Below, in pieces: positions 34,612 through 48,950 of a stretch of DNA of 64,000 nucleotides. The stretch is from Cyathus striatus (taxonomy: Eukaryota; Basidiomycota; Agaricomycetes; Agaricales; Nidulariaceae), in contig JAOVFP010000005.1 of NCBI GenBank assembly GCA_025738555.1, positions 1 to 64,000 of the forward strand, written 5' to 3'. The position numbers and the translations under genes were made by a program. The notes beneath the pieces were generated by a model that saw only the letters and a program-made list of their open reading frames with translations, searched no databases and was not told the DNA's origin. Each line of letters begins with the position of its first letter. The first letter of the stretch is position 1.

Positions 34612-37604
34612 CTTGAACATATGATGCACTATATATGTAGTATAAAAAATTTAAATATCAAAAGATACAGGCAATTGTATACTGAGATACTTATAATGAT
34701 ATTTATGTGAGCCTTCTTAATTGTTAAACCTGAGAAATTGCATATTTAACTGTTATATAGACTAATGTAGCACTACAGAAATTCCTGAGGATATGTAGAA
34801 CACATGCATCAGAATAGTACTGTACACACAGTATGATATTTACTAGTAGGAGATGAAACACATATATCAATTATATGTGATCAAAATTATTACTCTTGTT
34901 TTCAGTACAATAATAAAGCAACCTTTAAATTGTCTGGATATTATATTAGGTAGTATACAAGTTATGTCTTGAGAAATTTAAATTTTGAACAGCTCTGTAG
35001 CTCTCAAAGTGCTCTGCTGGTCAATGAATCATTTCCCTTAAAAAAATGCAGCTTCATAGAAAAATTGCTTATAATATGCCACCAAGATATTAAGTTCAAT
35101 CCTAACTTTACATACATGTAGTTCACACTATTTAAAATGTATAATCAAATTTTTGAGGTATTCCAAGCTGTGTGTAATGTGCTACAACCCAGGCCACTCA
35201 GTGATGCAAGAAACCATTCTCAATATGTGTGGGAATTGTTGTTGGTTGCCATCATTTTTGGCAACCATGTGTATTTAAACTCCAGTTGATAGGAGGTGTT
35301 CACTTTGCAAAAATGAGTTTTCATTGCCCTACATAACCCTACTACCTTAAAGGTAGCAGGAATAAGGCCATCAAGCAGCAAAGCCCACTACCCTCTGTTT
35401 ATCTGGTTTACAGATCTCAAGCTTTGAACAAAAAAAACATTATTACTGTAACATTGATAAGCTGTTGTGTAGGAGTAAGTTGGATTACTCATGAAAACTG
35501 AGCATGCTTCTATTTCGATTTTATCCCCTCATATTTCTCTTATCTATTCTCTCACATTCACTATGGAAGAAATATATATGTTCACTGTTCAATAGCCATG
35601 GATGAGTGTTGAGATATCAGAGCATATATTCAAATAGATCAGCTAGATATCCTAGTAAGCTAAGCCATCCAGAGACCCAGAGCCAAAGTCAAGATTGCTG
35701 AACAAGAGAAGAGATGAGAGGTTGTCAGGGAGAGTACACTCTTTTTCAAAACTGTCAGTCATGACCCCAATGAATAGCAGAGATTAAACATGTGAGGATA
35801 GACAAAGAGCCTAGGGGGGTACATGGAGAGTGTGCATTGATAATGAGGCAGGGGGTCCTGGGGGAGAGAGAAGTTCAAGATGATATGCCTGATGAATGAG
35901 TGTGAATAAGTGTATAGAGAAGTAAGGCTGACAAGCAGCATTGCCCACTATCTCATGACTTGGATTGAGTAGCAGAACTGATAATATATTACACATAGTA
36001 GTACATGGTACTAAGTTAGAATGATTGAGATGTTGCATAGTACATTGTGGTAAAACAATGTAAAATAGAGCAAAAAGAACATTTATCTTTTCTTTTATAG
36101 ATGAAAAACTACTGGAGAAGGTGCATTATAGTGTACCATGAGATTGAGGTCTATGTACAATAGAGAATCACATATCAAGTAGTGTATGGACACATGACCT
36201 GAATACATTATACAGAAGCTGAACCAGAGCATATGATACCTGGAGTACTGTTGATGTTGGATAGCCTTCAGAATTTCTGACAGAAATGTTGTAGAAATAG
36301 ATGTTGTGAATGCCTAACTACAGGCAATTCAAATTCCCCAATACCTAGAAGACTTTAATCATCCCAACAGAAATAACACATACAAGACAACATACAGTAT
36401 CAGACTTAAATGTCATAGTGCTGTTAAAAATTTTAAAGTAGACCCTGTTAATATTGCTTGTGCTGGGTGCACTGCCACAAGATGCAGCTGTAATAGATCT
36501 ATAGCAGCTCTGAATTTGCACAACTTATTTGAAGTTATTAGCTATTATATTCTAGTACATGACATTGCTGATGGATGCAACACTATGAGTAGATCCACCT
36601 TGGTAGATCCTGATGTCAACAGCTTTTGATGAATTAATCAGTGCCTTTAATATAGATGTTCATAAATGAGCACTTGATAGTGTACACCTGATACATCACC
36701 CATTGCAATTGCATACAGAACCTGATTTATTATTATTGTTAATAGCAAGTGTTGTGGATACATCAAGTATTGCAATTACATGACACTACCTGCAAGTAAA
36801 CCAACCTCTCAGCACTCCTCAGTCCTTCAATCTCAAGATTCATTTTTCAGGATGATGAGCTTTGAGCAGGCTACTGCCTGATGCTACAAAATTGAGATAA
36901 ATTTTTATGTATTCATTCACCATCACTGTATTGATCTACACAAAGCATACATACTTATTTATAAACAATATTATGAGTATATTTCACTTTGTATGTCTTT
37001 CTTTTTCTACACTGCATGCTTCTTAGTGTCAATCTTATCTATGACTAATGAATTGATTGTCCATAGCTAATCAGTGAATATAAAATGCCATGTTTAATAA
37101 TTAACATCACCTAATGCAACAATCTCCTATTACAACAAAATATTTTGTGCTTCTAGGTAGTAGGTGATACACTTATGTTATTGAAGCAATAGAATAGTGG
37201 AATCAATTGTAGCATTGTGCCAGGATCCAATGTTCTATGGTATGCACTGACAACATGTTCCCATGAATGCATGCTGGTGCATCCATAACATAGGGAGGCT
37301 TCAGAGGTGCAATAACATAGCAATTTGAAGAAGATATCTCAGCTAAACAAGTGAAATACAAAATGAATTATTTACTATTATACTCTATAGGCTATAGTAT
37401 GTCCTTACATATCTATATTTCAACAACATTGAGTTTTGGTCTGATGAAAACCTGCAAGACTAAGAAATTCTATAGATTGTAAGATAGCATTCCATGTGGT
37501 TTGAATAGCAATACCATGTAAGTACCCTAAATAATACTGACTTCATTTATATTATTTCATTTATAAGCATCTGAGCTGGTAGTATATAATACTATAATAT
37601 GTAT
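34612..37604. other. About 3 kb of AT-rich DNA without a recognisable gene
   Basis: No conserved coding sequence or transposon termini were found. The phrase aaggc(t/c)(g/a)(a/t)caagcagc occurs at about 35364 and 35926, and aaggctgacaagcggc at 29942, so a short dispersed repeat is likely. Confidence 0.35.
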
Positions 37605-38160
37605 GGGCACATAGAAAATTTTATGCACACACAAAAGTGAGTGTGGTTGAGTGTGCCATACTCAAAGCCAAATTTTCACACTCAATAAGTGAGCATGTCA
37701 TGCTCAAGGTATTTATATTAGTTCTAAATGACCCATTTGTGAGTCAAACAGAATGTAAATCAAATGTACATACTAGTTTTGTATGACTGTGTCTTATTGT
37801 AACTGTGAGTGAGGTTTTTAATCAAGATATGAAGTCAAATGTTGAAGAATAATATTTATATTTCATGCTCATATTACACTCAAGATGTTATTTCACACAC
37901 ACAGGGTCAAGAATTCACACTCAGGGTTGACATCTCATGCACAGGGTCTGAGTTTTCACACTCAAGATCTATCAACTCATACTCAAAGTCTTTATTTCAT
38001 GCTCACTAAGAAATTAAGTGCTACATTTATATTTTGACTTCACTTACATGTGGGAGGAAAAGTAAGTACTGTTAAGTACAATAAACATGGCCACACTTCA
38101 ATGTGGGTGTGAATATTGATACTTATACATGAGCATGAGTATGTATTCACTTCACACTCC
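37605..38160 (+). mobile_element. Truncated relative of element C
   Basis: The left end GGGCACATAGAAAATTTTAT continues gcacacacaaaagtgagtgt, matching the left TIR of element C at 48951. Internal words (gggtctgagttttcacactc, gacttcacttacatgtggga) match 49250-49430. The large tandem array and the right terminus are missing. Confidence 0.75.
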
Positions 38161-39848
38161 AGAATTCTGGTGAAGTAAGTGAGTAAATAGGAGGGGCAGG
38201 AAATGGGCAGGAAATGGGCAGAACCTGCATCATACCAATGCACCCTGCCAGTGAAATCATTCAATTAATCTTTACTTCTAGCAGTGCTTTGGTGGCCTTG
38301 TGTAGTCTCTATTGATTAGCCTTCTTATGTAAGATGTAAGAAGTTCCTGTCTATCTGGGGCCAACTTGTAAATTACAATAATGATACATCAGGTCTGTAT
38401 TGCAATTGCAAGAGTGTGATGTATCAAAACAACAGTATCACCTGAACCAAGTACCATGATATTGATAGTTAGCATGTTGTACTCACAGAATCAGTGCTAT
38501 GAGCAGACTTTCTCAGGCTACCTACTGAAAGGCCATGTGATCCAGTGCAGGGAGTGCCAGTTACTATACACACAGCTGGATTAGATAATAAAATTACATA
38601 ATCCTCACACCTCACTTCACTCACAAAAAGTTGACCATTCAGGAAGTTTCTTGCAGATCTTTTCAATATAAATTGTTTATAGTAAGATATATAAATGTAT
38701 ATATTATACTGATGTAATCAGAATCAGTTGAAATATTGGGAGGTACAGAAAAAGATTACAGAACAAGTTGCCTTCACCATGAGCATATTGATTGCATAAT
38801 GTTCTTCATTTAATTCAGCCATGTGTAGTATCATCAGCCTCAGGCTTGAATGTGATCAATTGTTCTGATTCATGATCTTGGTATCTCTGATTGTTACATA
38901 TGCAGAGTTTTTACACTCAAATCTGTCAGTATTCATGGGGGTGACACCCTGAGTGCACATTAGCAAATTGTCTTCAATATCTGTACAAGGTCACTTATGT
39001 CCTTTGCAATCACATCAAGAGTAAGAGTATCATAGCTAGTGTATACTTATGTATTAATATATACTGTACCATTACAACCAAGTGTTCAGTCATGTGTCAC
39101 AAAGGGCAGTGAACTTGAACAGATCCCATGTTTGTCACATGCCACAGAGCTACTGTTATATACTGGCTGACTGTACACTGAATCTTAAATTTGTTATAAA
39201 ATTACTAAAAATATATTATGAGCTTAAATATGTTGACAGACACAAGGTATAAAGTGTAAACAATTTATTTCTCCACTCTTATGGCATTCTGATATATTTT
39301 GAAAGAGTAACTTATGTTTTACTGATTTCGACGTGCAATCTAGCATCACCACCCAGTTGTACAGCATTACATTTTTATGACAAATCTAAGCAATGTCAGG
39401 TGAAAGTGCTATACATAATCCCAATTAGCATTTTTCAAGGCTATCAAAATTCAAAAAACACACAAAATCTAACATTGTAGTAGAACCATATATCCTAATG
39501 CCAATATGAATGTATGATGTGATAGAATAGATTTATAGCTATATATGCATCTAATTTTTATAAATTTTAATGCAATGTTAGCAGAGAAATGTGCTACTGT
39601 ACAAGTAACTAATGGTGTACAACCAGCTGGTAAATAACAGTGCTTGAACAGAGGTACAACAAGACTTAAAAAACAGCTGTTAAATTCCTAAATTTGCTCT
39701 AAATTTCTAAAATTTTATCACAGGCCATGAAGATATATATAAAAAGTATATAATTAATGTTCTTCATACATTTTAGAAGAGTACAATTTTTTTTCTTATT
39801 CCTCTGACCACATCCCAGCTCTCCAGAAAGCTCAAGCCTACCCATATG
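38161..39848. other. About 1.7 kb without a gene; holds a segmental repeat
   Basis: 38581-38830 is the second copy of the 26474-26740 repeat. The rest is AT-rich and shows no recognised feature. Confidence 0.4.
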
Positions 39849-40175
39849 TCAAACCTTATACTTTGACTTGCCATCATTGTCAAGAACCAGTTCTTTATTT
39901 CTTATATTAGACTCCAAATAGTCCATAATGGTCTTGAGAGGTATTGCAGAATCTAAGATGAAGCTTTCTGCAGAGATAAATGCACAATCCTTCAAAATTA
40001 AATCTTCATTGGCATCAGCAACCACAGCATTCTGGGGAGTGAGCTTTGGGTCTCCTGATGCACAGGTTTTCATAAGCTCAGCATTAAATTGAGAATCAGT
40101 GTCATCAAGATTGTGCAAGATATCTTCACAAACTGGCCCTTCTCTCCATCCACACCAGATTACTGTGAGGCTCAA
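39849..40175 (-). CDS. Unrecognised 108-codon ORF
   Basis: The translation (EDILHNLDDTDSQFNAELMK, DANEDLILKDCAFISAESFI) has balanced composition and could be a fragment of a real gene. It belongs to no family I know, and no upstream exon was identified. It is not derived from any repeat listed here. Confidence 0.3.
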   Translation of the reverse strand: MSLTVIWCGWREGPVCEDILHNLDDTDSQFNAELMKTCASGDPKLTPQNAVVADANEDLILKDCAFISAESFILDSAIPLKTIMDYLESNIRNKELVLDNDGKSKYKV

Positions 40176-42009
40176 GCCTAGTCACCCTAACCCACCTATC
40201 CCATATCTTGGATCCCACTTCATTCTCTATATGACACCCTCAGCAACAAATACCATGAATACTGTGCATACTATTGAAAATCTGTTCTTTATTGCACTGA
40301 GTCTTCTTCTGCAGAAAATAAGTAATCCCATTCAATAATGCAACTGCATGTCATTCAACAGCTGCTACTGCTCAATCCAAGGGGAATATTTGTGCATTGC
40401 TCTACTACACCACACAAATATGTGCCAGTCTTCCACTGTCTCTGTAAATTCATTTTCCTGTTTTGCCTCCCCATCTCAATATCGACAATTTACTATCCAC
40501 CCATTCCTTCAACAATAACTACATCCCTTTTCATTACCTGCTCTTCCATCATCTCATCTCACCACAACATACTGCTGTCTTCACATCTTCTTTTGCCTTC
40601 ATCTACCATGCTTGATAGAAGGAAGGGATATTGCAACAGTGATAGACAATGCTGACAGCAGGTGAAAACAGGAGGAGCTGGGGGGGGAGCTGGATGGGAA
40701 GTTTCAGAGAATGCTCTAGTGTACTTGATCCACAGCCAACTGCTAGGGCTTCCAAGGTGTAAACCTACAAATGACAAAGAACTACTCATTCACATCCCAT
40801 GGGAAGCAACATAGCAAATGTGTCCCCACATACATCCCACTCTACCTCCACTTCCCCCAAATGTCACACCTTCCTGCTGCAAGGCTCTCCATTGTATCCT
40901 TCCTTTTTCACCTCCCCCATAACAATGCCCACCTCAAATGACTCTCCTTCATATCATATTCCACACAGCTGTCCTGAACCCCTCACCTGTCTATACTCTT
41001 CACAACTGTAAGCTACATGTTTCACTTCCACCTCTCCAAGGAGCCCTCAAAGAACCCACCCTCTTTAACTCCTTGTCATTACAAGCACCATGTTTGATGT
41101 TGGCTAAAAATGATATTAGGGTCATTCTGGACTGGTGAGATACTGAGAGCTTGTGATAGTACTTTGGAATGGCCAGGGCCATGTAAGGCAGATCAAGTTG
41201 GATGCATCAACTTGATATCCACATAAGTACACAGAAGCCAATGAAAGAAAACAAAAAAAAACACAAGCAAAAAAACTACAACTCCCCCCAGTACATCACC
41301 CACTCTCCTCATCCCCATCCCCTCCTAAATCAGAAACAACCATTCCTCTCCAAATCCTCCTTTGGCACCAACTGCACCAAGTGAATCCATGTTCTCACCC
41401 TGAGTAATATTCACATGCTCTACCTGCCTTAAAACCTTCTCCAGCTTCAACACAGTCTTCATTCTCAATATTGTAGAGATTGTGCTTTTCATAGTCACAC
41501 AAGACATGAGAGCCATATGAAGCACATTGATCTGGATGAATTAGTCTCATATCAATGTAAGTACACAACAACCAATGAAAGAGAAGGCAAAATAACACAC
41601 ATGTAAAACATTAGCAATGCCACTGGCATATCACAAACCAGAACATACAACACCCACCTATCCACACACTACACAGCAGTAAACTACAACATCAATGTCA
41701 TCCTCACTCGTCCTCTCCACCACCATTCCCCAGAAACCCTTCACAGGTCCCATCCTCATCAACACTTTTCCAACTTCAACACAAGAGTCTTCATAACCAT
41801 CTTCAATTAGTGCACTGATGAGAATGGCTAAGTATGTAGAACTATAGGGGACAGTTATTATAGGTTGTAGTAGGATGTGAGGGGTGTGTCTTCGATCGTG
41901 TGGGTTTTAGAGCACCTGATGGTGTAGATGTAATATATTATGTACAGTAATTAGAACTTGGACATGATGTATGGACATGGTAAATTACAACAGAAAAAGT
42001 AATACAAGA
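40176..42009. other. About 1.8 kb, C/T-rich, with a repeated segment
   Basis: The segments 41195-41420 and 41535-41830 are diverged tandem copies, and a third copy lies at about 45935-46190. Shared features are (a/t)taagtacaca, caatgaaag and tccatgttctcacc(c/t)tgagta. They may be a promoter or transposon fragment. No gene is recognised. Confidence 0.4.
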
Positions 42010-42012
42010 TAA

Positions 42013-42409
42013 CACCTCAGACAAGGTCAAATCGGGGTAAGGTAAATATAGTACAAACAGATTTTGTTAACAATTAGAATGATGATCAAAATTTGTTATT
42101 ATGCCAGATTTAAGTCCATATTGTAAGTTGGAATGAATGTTTGCTCCATGTCCCAATTTTTCAAACCGATTATGAATATGCCACAGTCCCATATCCATTG
42201 TTAGCCAATCAGAAAATTTTCAATAAGGATATTTGCATGTCACATACTTTGATTCCATTTTATTATCTGTACAATAAACCAATCCATGTTCCCTTTCTGA
42301 AATTGTTTATAAATATATATGGCAAATATATTTGGTGACATATTCTAAATTTTAACTAAATATGTTTGTACTGTATTTACCCTTCCCTGATTTTACCCTG
42401 TCTGAGGTG
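42013..42409. mobile_element. CACTA-like MITE copy 2 (397 bp)
   Basis: Its termini CACCTCAGACAAGG and CCCTGTCTGAGGTG match copies 1 and 3. The 3-bp target duplication is TAA (42010-42012 and 42410-42412). The interior is more diverged than in the other two copies. Confidence 0.9.
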
Positions 42410-42412
42410 TAA

Positions 42413-43399
42413 TGTATTGAAATTACAACTTTGGACTACTCAATAAATGTACTGACATCTAGGGTGCATATACTATAATACTGTTGTAGATCTCATCAAC
42501 ACACTTTGAGCACAATGGTGTTACGTACCAATTCTTTTCCTGCTTAGAAGTGGTTGCAAAGATGCCCAGAGGGCATGGGAAAACTATAACAGAAACCCAA
42601 AGTGAGTATGGGTATGGGAATGGGAGTGGGAGTGTGGAAGTGAACTGTGGCTTCAGCATATGTGCTGCGCATCCTGGATATCCCCAGGGAGTGGTTCGTA
42701 TTTCACAACAGACAATTTCCAATGTAAGGAAACATACCAGAGTATGTGAGGTGCTTTGCCACTACACTAGGCAGTGGGAGAGAAACCCAAAGGAAAACCC
42801 GGAGCAGGTTTCAGAACTTAAAGTAGGAAGAAAGTGTACAGAGTTGATATGAATACTGAAGACTACCTAGTACATTAGAAAGACTATTTATATGTACTAG
42901 TAAGATGTAGGTATGAATCTGGAGACAGAATGCTAAGTGTAAATAAATGAAATAAAGACTGGGCAAAGAGGAGTAGTGGTGCAAATGACACACTCAGAAT
43001 GAAGAATAAGAAACTAAACTACATTGACCATAATGAAGTGTACAAGTGAGAATGGAAGAGAGGAGTAATGGTATAATGATGCAGTGAGGCTGTCATAAGA
43101 GAAACTATGTATCCGAAGTATCTGATAGAAAACCCAATGGGTTCCGGGTATGTTCCCATGCAGGAACATCGGAAAGTGTAAACCCGTGGCAGGTACATTC
43201 TGGGAATGGAACAGGTGTATTGGAAGGTCATGTGGGAGTGTTCGGTAATGTCGGCACAATGTATCTGGACATGGATATAACAGATGGCTGGAATGGTAAT
43301 ACTGACACTTTCCAAATTCAGATACTTACTATGCATGAATTTGTTTCACCATGGAGATATGATGTCAGGGTGCTTCCAAAGTGTTTTATGTCAACATTA
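42413..43399. other. About 1 kb without a recognisable gene
   Basis: ORFs on both strands overlap and show no family features. A short stretch of gggtatgggaatgggagtgg lies near 42609-42635. Confidence 0.3.
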
Positions 43400-44261
43400 A
43401 GAGTCAGTTCGGCAAAATAATACGAGATGTCTTCTCATTTTGATGAGAATACAATCAAAGTCCCAGGCCCCATATCTAGTAAAGCTCCACTTGGCTCCAC
43501 TGCCAACTAATTTGTGGTGCCAATTCTTCTGCCTATCGTTTAGCATGCATATTCGACTTCCATATGTTGTGCTTAATAATAAGCATGTTTTCTTTTATTT
43601 TTACCTCACCTATGTTTGTTTCTCCTCAAAAAAATTATTTCAATGATTAGGATATGATATTGCTAGATAATGTGATATGGCTGAATATAAGTATGTGTAA
43701 AATAATAATATTGTGACCCCAGAGTCTAAAATATTTTCATTGCTGTTTGACTATCCTTTTATCATGAATACCTATTTCAGTGCCTACTCAAAGATCCTAT
43801 TAACTTGGATTCAGAATGCAACACTAACTACCCACATATGTGCAATGATAGACTGATAGTAGGCAGGAGGAAGGAATTGGGAAGCGAAGCACTGTCAATT
43901 GGCACCACAAATCAGTTGGTGGTGCAGCTTTACTAGATACTGAAATAAATATTTGTAATAAAAGGATAGTCAAACAACAATGAAAATATTTTAGACTCTG
44001 GGGTAGCAATATTATTATTTTACACATACTTATATTCAGCCATATCACATTATCTAGCAATATCATATCCTAATCATTGAAACAATTTTTTTGAGGAGAA
44101 ACAAACATAGGTGAGGTAAAAATAAAAGAAAATGTGCTTATTATTAAGCACAACATACAGAAGTTGAATATGTGTGCTAAATGATAGGCAGAAGAAGGGA
44201 CTTTGACTGTATTCTCATCAAAATGAGAAAACATCTTGTATTATTTTGCCAAACTGACTCT
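43400..44261. mobile_element. 862-bp foldback element with long arms
   Basis: The arms of about 340-390 bp are inverse complements: AGAGTCAGTTCGGCAAAATAA at the left and the complement of ttattttgccaaactgactct at the right. Pairing continues through ttttgatgagaatacaatca, taataataagcatgttttct and gattaggatatgatattgct, with few mismatches. The spacer is about 43790-43925. A clear target duplication was not found. Read-through transcription would give a long double-stranded RNA. Confidence 0.8.
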
Positions 44262-47200
44262 AATGAATTGTGTGTTGCAATCTGCTTCTTTTTTGCATCT
44301 TTCGAAGCCTTGTGCTTCATATATCATATTGCATGTTTTCAGTATGTTCTCCCTTATGTTTTTTATATGTTTTCCGCATTTCCATAATTTTCACAAATAT
44401 TTCTACCTTGTGAAAACTGAACAGGCCACTTTCATGCTACATTCCTAGTGTATATTTTTTCTATGTTTTCCAATATCTGACATATCCATAACAGTAGTAT
44501 AATGTGAACACCTACATACACAATCTGTTAGTCTCAACTCTCGATCTAAAAATGTCTGCAGGGGAACATGCCTGAACACCTCTGTACCAGTGCTGTTCAT
44601 CAGCATGTCATAGGTGCCTGGCTAGGTCTGAGATCCAGCATTCCTGGCAGGCTGATTCAGCAGTTCCCATTTCCATGTGTCAAAGCGTGTGGCATCATAC
44701 TTTCATATGGAGCACCTCACTTGCAGACAGGTTTTATTGTACTTTGCTATCTTCCCATATGGACATGTTCTTGATGTTCATATGCATGTTAATCTGTGAT
44801 TTACCCTGGTCCATCCCAGACTCTCATAGCTAGTCTAAAATGTCTACTTTACAGCTTGGCTAATGTGCAATTACTGCTTTTGTATTAACTATATAGTTCC
44901 TCTAGTTGTAGTTTTGTAGGATATTTAATAGGTAGAGTTAAGTAGTAGGAGGGCAGTTTCCTGTGCCCCAAGAAATACCAGCTAGTATCATGTGTTAGTA
45001 TTTGTGTGAGCAATTGAGATTCTAAGTGCAATGAGAAGTGTGAAGTCATAAGCCCATGCTAAGTCCGAGATTAAGGAACATGCATCAAAACACACACCAA
45101 AGTGCTAAGCCATATTCCTTCTTGAATGTTGGTCTTCAACACCATTTCTACACCTTACTTTTCCCAGAAGCACCTTGCATCCAAGTCTTACCCACCAAGC
45201 ACTTTCTTAGTGAGTGTACATGGTGTGAGTTTTATTATTAATATTTACATTTACACTACATTGTGCTAAACTAGGTACTATAGATCGCAACTATTTCATA
45301 TGACTAGATGATGTCCAATTCAGTTGACAAAGACATTTGTGAGTGCTTATAAGCTTCAAATATCAATGGATTCATACTTCAATATGCATCTTTAGTTTAC
45401 ATACAAGCATACAATCAGATTCTGCACCTGGTTTTCCATGGAAGTGATCTTTTACATAAATAGAAACAAAAAACAAATGGTACTAGTAAGTATTCTAAGC
45501 TAATTACACACATGTAGATATTTTATACATATTACATTGTCAGAATTGGATATTCTCATGTACATTTCTTCATAATAATGCACAAGGAACCTATTTTTAT
45601 GCAGATGGTTGTGGCCATTAGTCAATGTGTGAAGGTTTAGATTGATATCGGAATGCAGCCCCCATTAATTAATTTTATTGAGATGATTGATTAAATGAAA
45701 GAAGTATGCATTGGAAGTTGATGGCAGGATGATGGCGGGATGCAGGTGAACCTCATTGTCTGACTACTAGGGTGCCATGGACTGCCTCATGTATCAGCTA
45801 CCCTAGAGACATGAGAATGAGCCCTTCCTATCTGGTAAACCTATGGTAATTTACAGCAGGCATACATTATGATGTATTATAAACTACTGCAGATAATATA
45901 TAGATTTTACAGTATTGCCTGGTTTGAGGTGTATTGAGTTGAATGCATTGACCTGGTATCTAAATAAGCACACAAAAACCAAACCAAAAGAAAGAGAAGA
46001 GAAATGCACAAATCAAAAGATCCACAATGTCCCTGGAACATTACCCACACACCTCATTCCCTTCCAAACCCAAAACAACAGCCTTCTCCAAATCTTCCCC
46101 CTTCAATGCCAAATGTAACAGACAACTCCATGTTCTCACCTTGAGTAGGTACATAGCCCCCTCGCCCAATGTCCCTCTGGAATGTTCCAGATCCTGCAGA
46201 GAATGATACCTGTGGAACAAATCAATGAGTGCATTCACTATTCGCAGAGGGGGAGGTGGAAAATAATACTCTGGATGTTTGTTAGCTTGGTTCAAATTCG
46301 AAAGGGAGAGGACATACCAATGGAAGAGACATGCAGGACATTATGAGATGAAAAATGACGCATGGATTCAGCATTGGGGAGAGGTATGTTGTATCAGTGG
46401 GCAGGAAGTGAAGCTATACTAGGTTGCAGAGTCAGAAGTTGCCTTGTGTGTGAATGATCTGGCGTGATGCATGATGGTGGATTGGTTGGGTTTATTTGAT
46501 TGGAAGAAGGGGGAATGCATACCAATGGGAAATATAAATGTTTACCAATGCAGCAAGGTGAAGCATGGAGCAGTGGGTAAGAACTTAGAAGATGCTTGGA
46601 CATGTTACTATCATGCTCAGGGTGTTGCAAACTTTTTTGAGGATCCCTTCAGATTTCCTCATTATTGCTTGTATCCACTTCAAATTTTGCAAATTGATAG
46701 GTATATATCTAAATGTTCTTACTTTCAAATTATATATAAAACACCTACTGGAAGACATTATATGAAGTGCAAAGTGAGGCCTAGTCCAAAATCAGAGAAT
46801 TGCAAACTTTTGTCACACTATGTCACAGCGTGGTGATGAGATTTGTAAGCAAAACCCAGCATTGTCTGCTAACTGTCAGTTAGGTCATTCCTTCGAAGAC
46901 CCTTTGATCGTGATGGATCTTCAAGCAGAGATTGGAATTCAATGTGTCTTGAGAGCAGATGTCACGCTCCACATCTTCAAATACAATATCTTTACTTCCT
47001 CCTACTCAATTTACATTCTGTCTTTTACAACATAATCTATCATATAGTAGTAACATTTTTACCAACTTATCTTTCTTTAGAGTAAGTATATCAGATACTA
47101 GAAACTAAACAGTACAATTTTTGTGTTTTGCAAGATGTAAGTAGTATTCTGTATTTATGAAAAATTGCAATATCCTCTCGTATTTTGCAGATTTGAGTAG

Positions 47201-47671
47201 ATGAGACATATTGCTTCCAATTCTGAGAGTTTTTGAGGAAAGTGTGTGAAGGATATGGGTCAAAAAATGCGAGTTTGCATTACTATGTCACCTTGCATGC
47301 TGATGATCATGATAGTAGATGTGGCTATGCAAGGGTTCTATTGCCATTGGAAAACAACAATAACAGATATGGTTTGGGCAGAGGAACAATTGATGCAACA
47401 TCTTTCTCCAGGCTCCCTCGATTAAATATGGTTCATGCATACCTCTCTTGGGAAGACAATATATAACATGATAATTGAGAAAGAATATGATAGGGGATTT
47501 AACTAATAATAGACTTAAAATTAGTCCAATGTTCCTGTTCCCCTGGTTATAATTGTATCAAATATAGTGTAAGTGTAAGTCTGTAATGGCACAATTTACA
47601 TAGGTTGTGGCCATATAGATTTATTATGTGAACTCGCAGTAATTTCAGTGAACAATTAATGGAAGTTCACA
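44262..47671. other. About 3.4 kb without an assigned gene
   Basis: 45935-46190 is the third copy of the repeat at 41.2/41.5 kb. 46470-46560 repeats part of 22.0 kb. The ORF 46471-46836 begins inside that repeat, and its remaining translation is unrecognised. 47440-47671 resembles the 3' flank of the heptahelical gene (acatgataattgaga(a/g)(a/t)gaatatga). Confidence 0.35.
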
Positions 47672-48456
47672 TTAAGCTGCTATTTTGCACATATCATTAC
47701 CAGCAGAAAATATGACAGTTCCCATTTCTACAACTGTTTTAGAGTCATATGTTCTTCCTTGCATGACTTGATATATAAGAAGAACCAGATTGAGAACCTA
47801 ATTACTGACAGTAAGAATTGCCATATGGTGTAATAAATAAAATTCTGACCTGTAGTTGTCCAACAATTTGATATGTAACAAAACTGGAAGGAGTGTTACT
47901 GGTATTATATTCTGTGAGAGTGGGTGAGTACAATAGTAGAATAGTTGCTAGTAATGCCACTTGACCAATGCAAAGAAGATCCTGTGACTACACTAGTATG
48001 GTGGTGACATTAATATATTCATTCCCGTGTTGTGTTCCTAACACTTTTCAAACTCTATAGCGAAACAATAGCAGTCTTCCCACAATTAAAGATGTCAACA
48101 GCACATTCTGGGACAGAGCAAATCCTTCCAACACTAGTAAATAAATAGCTGGATCCATGGAAGTCATGATGACCTGTAGCATTCCGAAAACTAATTCAAG
48201 AGAACATTGGAGTAACATTCCGATTAATAGTAAAGTGGGTTATTTTAGCATCAAAGACTTGCCTATGGATCCCATTAGAAGCAACAACGAAAATCCAAGT
48301 ATAATCCATTTAAATATCTTGAAGTCATGATACACCATTAGAAAGCACCAGATCTAGTAATAGGTATTATGTTTGTCCAAAAATAGAAATGCTAAAAATG
48401 AGTGCTATACCATAATTACATCAACTGCCCAGGCCGAAAACATAAAACCAGCAGAA
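47672..48456 (-). pseudogene. Heptahelical gene copy B, dead and 5'-truncated
   Basis: This aligns with exons 2-4 and the end of exon 1 of the intact copy at 27005-28162. There are in-frame stops (TAG where the intact copy has VESQALL, TGA in the RIRKALG region), and the intron 2 donor GTAAGC reads GGCAAG. Homology to exon 1 stops near 48456 and jumps directly to sequence matching 28621-28710, so about 860 bp including most of exon 1 has been deleted. Confidence 0.8.
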
Positions 48457-48950
48457 AAATAGATAGACCTCAAATCTGTTTCTTTCAATAGGCAGTGGCA
48501 TTTAATATGAAAAGGCATCATACTTCTTGAATTTCAAGGACTTGTTTCAGGCTCTCTGATTTACACCATCTAAGAGCCTTTGTGTGTCAGCATATTAAAA
48601 CATTCATTTCTAAGATCAAAGCTTTGATTGCTTGAGAAGCTGTACCAGCATCATCTGTCCATCTCCAGAACAATAGCCTGCAACCTGGGTATGTTCATAT
48701 CTCTTTCAGTATATATCAGAAGCATTGATATCAATGACAAGTTAATAGTAAAGATCTGATATAAAAACAGCCCACATAATGAAATGTCGGAAAATGAGTA
48801 TTAGTAGCAGTTTATTAGCTTTATATTTACAAGGTGAAGAAGGGAAGAAAAGAGGAACAGGAATAAATATTTTGGGAAAATTTATGGAAGTAGGATATCC
48901 ATTGTGTGGATATCCAAGCCAAACCCACAGCAGAGTCATACTTACTATCT
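48457..48950. other. Flank of copy B, no gene
   Basis: 48470-48545 matches 28621-28710. The rest is AT-rich up to the left end of element C. Confidence 0.4.

Noticed and set aside
42550..42852. 100-codon ORF as a gene
   Set aside because: An equally long ORF lies on the other strand, and no motif or splice structure supports either.
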